NCBI GenBank assembly: GCA_021018815.1
Contig: JAITYX010000059.1
Coordinates: forward strand, 372,001 to 436,000
From: Talinum fruticosum
Lineage: Eukaryota; Streptophyta; Magnoliopsida; Caryophyllales; Talinaceae
Length of the DNA stretch: 64,000 nucleotides
Reading direction: 5' to 3'
Position 1 is the first letter of the stretch; each line of letters opens with the position of its first letter. Both the position numbers and the translations under genes were made by a program. The notes beneath the pieces were generated by a model. The model saw only the letters and a program-made list of their open reading frames with translations, did no database searches and had not been told where the DNA came from. Positions 61,898 to 64,000 of this stretch are shown in pieces.

Positions 61898-64000
61898 ATG
61901 AGGGGTAGATCTGATGAAGTGCAAAAGAAGCGCTTGGTCACTGGTGTAGTGATTGTCGCAATCTTCCTTTGCTTTTTCTATGTATATCAGGGATCACTGT
62001 TTGGTTCTGCAAATCATGGTTCAGCAGCTATAGAGTATGGAAGCAAATCTTTGAGAAGATTTGGTTGGGGTGGCGATGCAGATTCTGAAGAAACCTCCTC
62101 CAAGTTGGCCCAGGAAGATGAAGAGGTTGCTGTCGTACCTAAAAGCTTTCCTGTAAGTTTATCTTTATCATGTTTTAGTTGATTCCAAGAGGATAATACA
62201 TATGTTCGATATTCTATTTTGTTTCCTATCCACCTTTTAATGTTGTTGCCTTTGATCATAAAGGTGTGTGATGATCGGCATTCGGAATTGATACCCTGCT
62301 TGGATAGACATCTGATATACCAACTGAGATTAAAGTTGGACTTGTCTTTGATGGAACACTATGAAAGGCATTGTCCTCCTGAAGAAAGACGATACAATTG
62401 TTTGATTCCACCACCGCTTGGATATAAGGTGAGGGCTTCTCTTTATTTCCAACATTTGCAATCTTCAAGAAAGCATAAGCTAGTGCCAATATGATCATTA
62501 TATTAGCCTCCTATTCCTCTTCCTCTTTTGTTTGGAAACTTAATTTTAGTTCTGTTGGTCATATAGGTCCCCATAAAATGGCCAAAAAGCAGAGATGAAG
62601 TGTGGAAAGCAAATATACCTCATACTCACCTTGCACACGAAAAGTCTGATCAGAACTGGATGGTTGTGAAAGGTGAAAAAATTGTGTTCCCTGGAGGAGG
62701 CACTCACTTTCACTATGGAGCTGATAAGTATATTGCTTCAATGGCACATGTAAGTCAAACACGAATGCAGTGATTGTATGGTTTGTTTGATTTTAAATTT
62801 CATGGAGCAATCAGAAGCCTGAGCTAACCAAGTTATTGAATAAAAACTCTTGTGCTAATTGTGTTTTGGATTGCAGATGCTAAACTTTTCAAACAATGTC
62901 ATCAACAATGGAGGCAGGCTCAGGACAGTTCTTGATGTTGGCTGCGGTGTTGCTAGTTTTGGTGGTTATCTTCTTTCATCTGATGTCATAGCTATGTCCT
63001 TGGCACCAAATGATGTGCATCAGAATCAGATCCAGTTCGCCCTGGAGAGAGGAATCCCTGCATATCTTGGAGTTTTAGGAACAAAGAGGCTACCATACCC
63101 AAGCAGATCATTTGAACTTGCTCACTGCTCTCGTTGCAGAATTGATTGGCTTCAAAGGGATGGTATCCTTCTTCTTGAGTTGGATAGGCTATTGAGACCA
63201 GGTGGATATTTTGCCTACTCATCTCCTGAAGCATATGCACAGGATGAGGAGGACCTTAGAATTTGGAGAGAGATGAGTGCTCTTGTGGAGAGGATGTGTT
63301 GGAAAATAGCTGCCAAACAGAATCAAACGGTAATCTGGGTCAAGCCTTTGAACAATGACTGTTACATGCAGAGGCCTCCTGGTACCCTACCTCCTCTCTG
63401 CCAATCAGATGATGATCCTGATGCTGTTTCAGGTGTGCTGATGAAAGCATGCATCACACCGTACTCTAATCGTGAGTGTCATTCCTGGCATTATCTTTCA
63501 TTATCTTGTGTCGAATGTCGTGATCACTGCTTTGAGATGTATAACCATTAATAGCTTCCCTTGCTGCTCAATCTGTCTTGATGAATCTATATGAGATATT
63601 CAAAGGTTTGTTATTCATTATATGTTTTCTCAATAGCTATTCTTTATATAGATTATTCTAGAGTTTGCCATGGGTCTCTTGGAAAAGACACATCCTCTTT
63701 GCAGGGCTAAGGCTGCCTACCCCTAAATGTCTCCTACATGTGGCAAGATTGAGGTTGTGAATATTGGGAAGATAAAGCATTTTTATCCACAGGAAGCTCC
63801 TTGTACTTTTGTTGGAGCATGTATTCATGTCCTTTTACATCCTTGAAAGTTAGCATAACTATCTGTGGTTGTTTATATGCATTCTATTCTACTCTCATCG
63901 AATCCTTTAGAATTATTGATATGGGATACTCTTCTAAGGTTTATATTGATCTTTTTCAGATGATCATGATGCTGGGGGAAGCGAACTGGCTCCATGGCCT
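61898..64000 (+). CDS. PMT3: Probable methyltransferase PMT3-like, Golgi type II membrane protein (5' part, runs off the window)
   Basis: This is an SAM-dependent methyltransferase family protein of the QUA2/PMT group, thought to methylate cell-wall polysaccharides such as pectin in the Golgi lumen. Exons are 61898-62152, 62264-62428, 62567-62749, 62877-63471 and 63960 to beyond 64000, all in frame; 413 residues are present of about 600 expected. There is a short cytosolic N-terminus (MRGRSDEVQKKR), one membrane segment (about 13-32) and an acidic stem. Next come the family words CDDRHSELIPCLDR, HYERHCPPEERRYNCLIPPP, VPIKWPKSRDEVWKANIPHT and FPGGGTHFHYGADKYI. SAM-binding motif I is VLDVGCGVASFGGYLL, then LPYPSRSFELAHCSRCRIDW and LLRPGGYFAYSSPEAY. 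In DAVSGVLMKACIT a Ser replaces the Trp I expect from relatives. The C-terminal half lies outside the window. Confidence 0.95.

Overview
This window is nuclear DNA from a flowering plant, most likely a eudicot. The genes have GT-AG introns and plant-only families (PHT1 transporter, PPCK, CRY2, R2R3-MYB, RCC1/FYVE/BRX protein, PMT methyltransferase, P-class PPR). They are separated by AT-rich spacers holding microsatellites, one SINE and several MITE-like elements. No organelle, bacterial or viral segment was recognised.

Layout: 1-4.1 kb is AT-rich intergenic DNA with a well-bounded SINE. 4.1-7.5 kb is a PHT1 phosphate transporter (+) with a 5'UTR intron. 7.5-10.7 kb is intergenic. 10.7-12.1 kb is a PEP carboxylase kinase (-). 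14.6-18.3 kb is cryptochrome 2 (-). 20.5-23.5 kb is an ADF6-type actin depolymerizing factor (-). 25.6-28.8 kb is an Eaf6 histone-acetyltransferase subunit (+). 28.9-37.3 kb is a gene-poor stretch with MITEs. 37.5-38.5 kb is a subgroup-2 R2R3-MYB (+). 38.5-43 kb is another repeat-bearing spacer. 43.0-47.9 kb is cytosolic malate dehydrogenase (-). 49.6-51.9 kb is a PPR protein (-). 53.6-59.6 kb is a PH-RCC1-FYVE-BRX protein (+). 61.9 kb to the right edge is the 5' part of a PMT-type methyltransferase (+).

The genes do not form a pathway or cluster; each has its own promoter. The gene order looks ancestral: recalled Arabidopsis neighbours (CRY2-MDH, MDH-PHT1, MYB14-ADF6, MYB15-RCC1-PMT, Eaf6-RCC1-PMT) sit on several chromosomes there but together here.

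The most notable technical pattern is that five of the ten genes (PHT1, PPCK, CRY2, PPR, RCC1/FYVE) are broken only by 1-2 base shortfalls at short homopolymers. Everything before and after each break reads as conserved protein. This fits homopolymer under-calling in a long-read assembly better than five pseudogenes. The RCC1/FYVE gene also has an in-frame TGA where CGA would fit, cutting the end of its BRX domain. I found no convincing new biological system.
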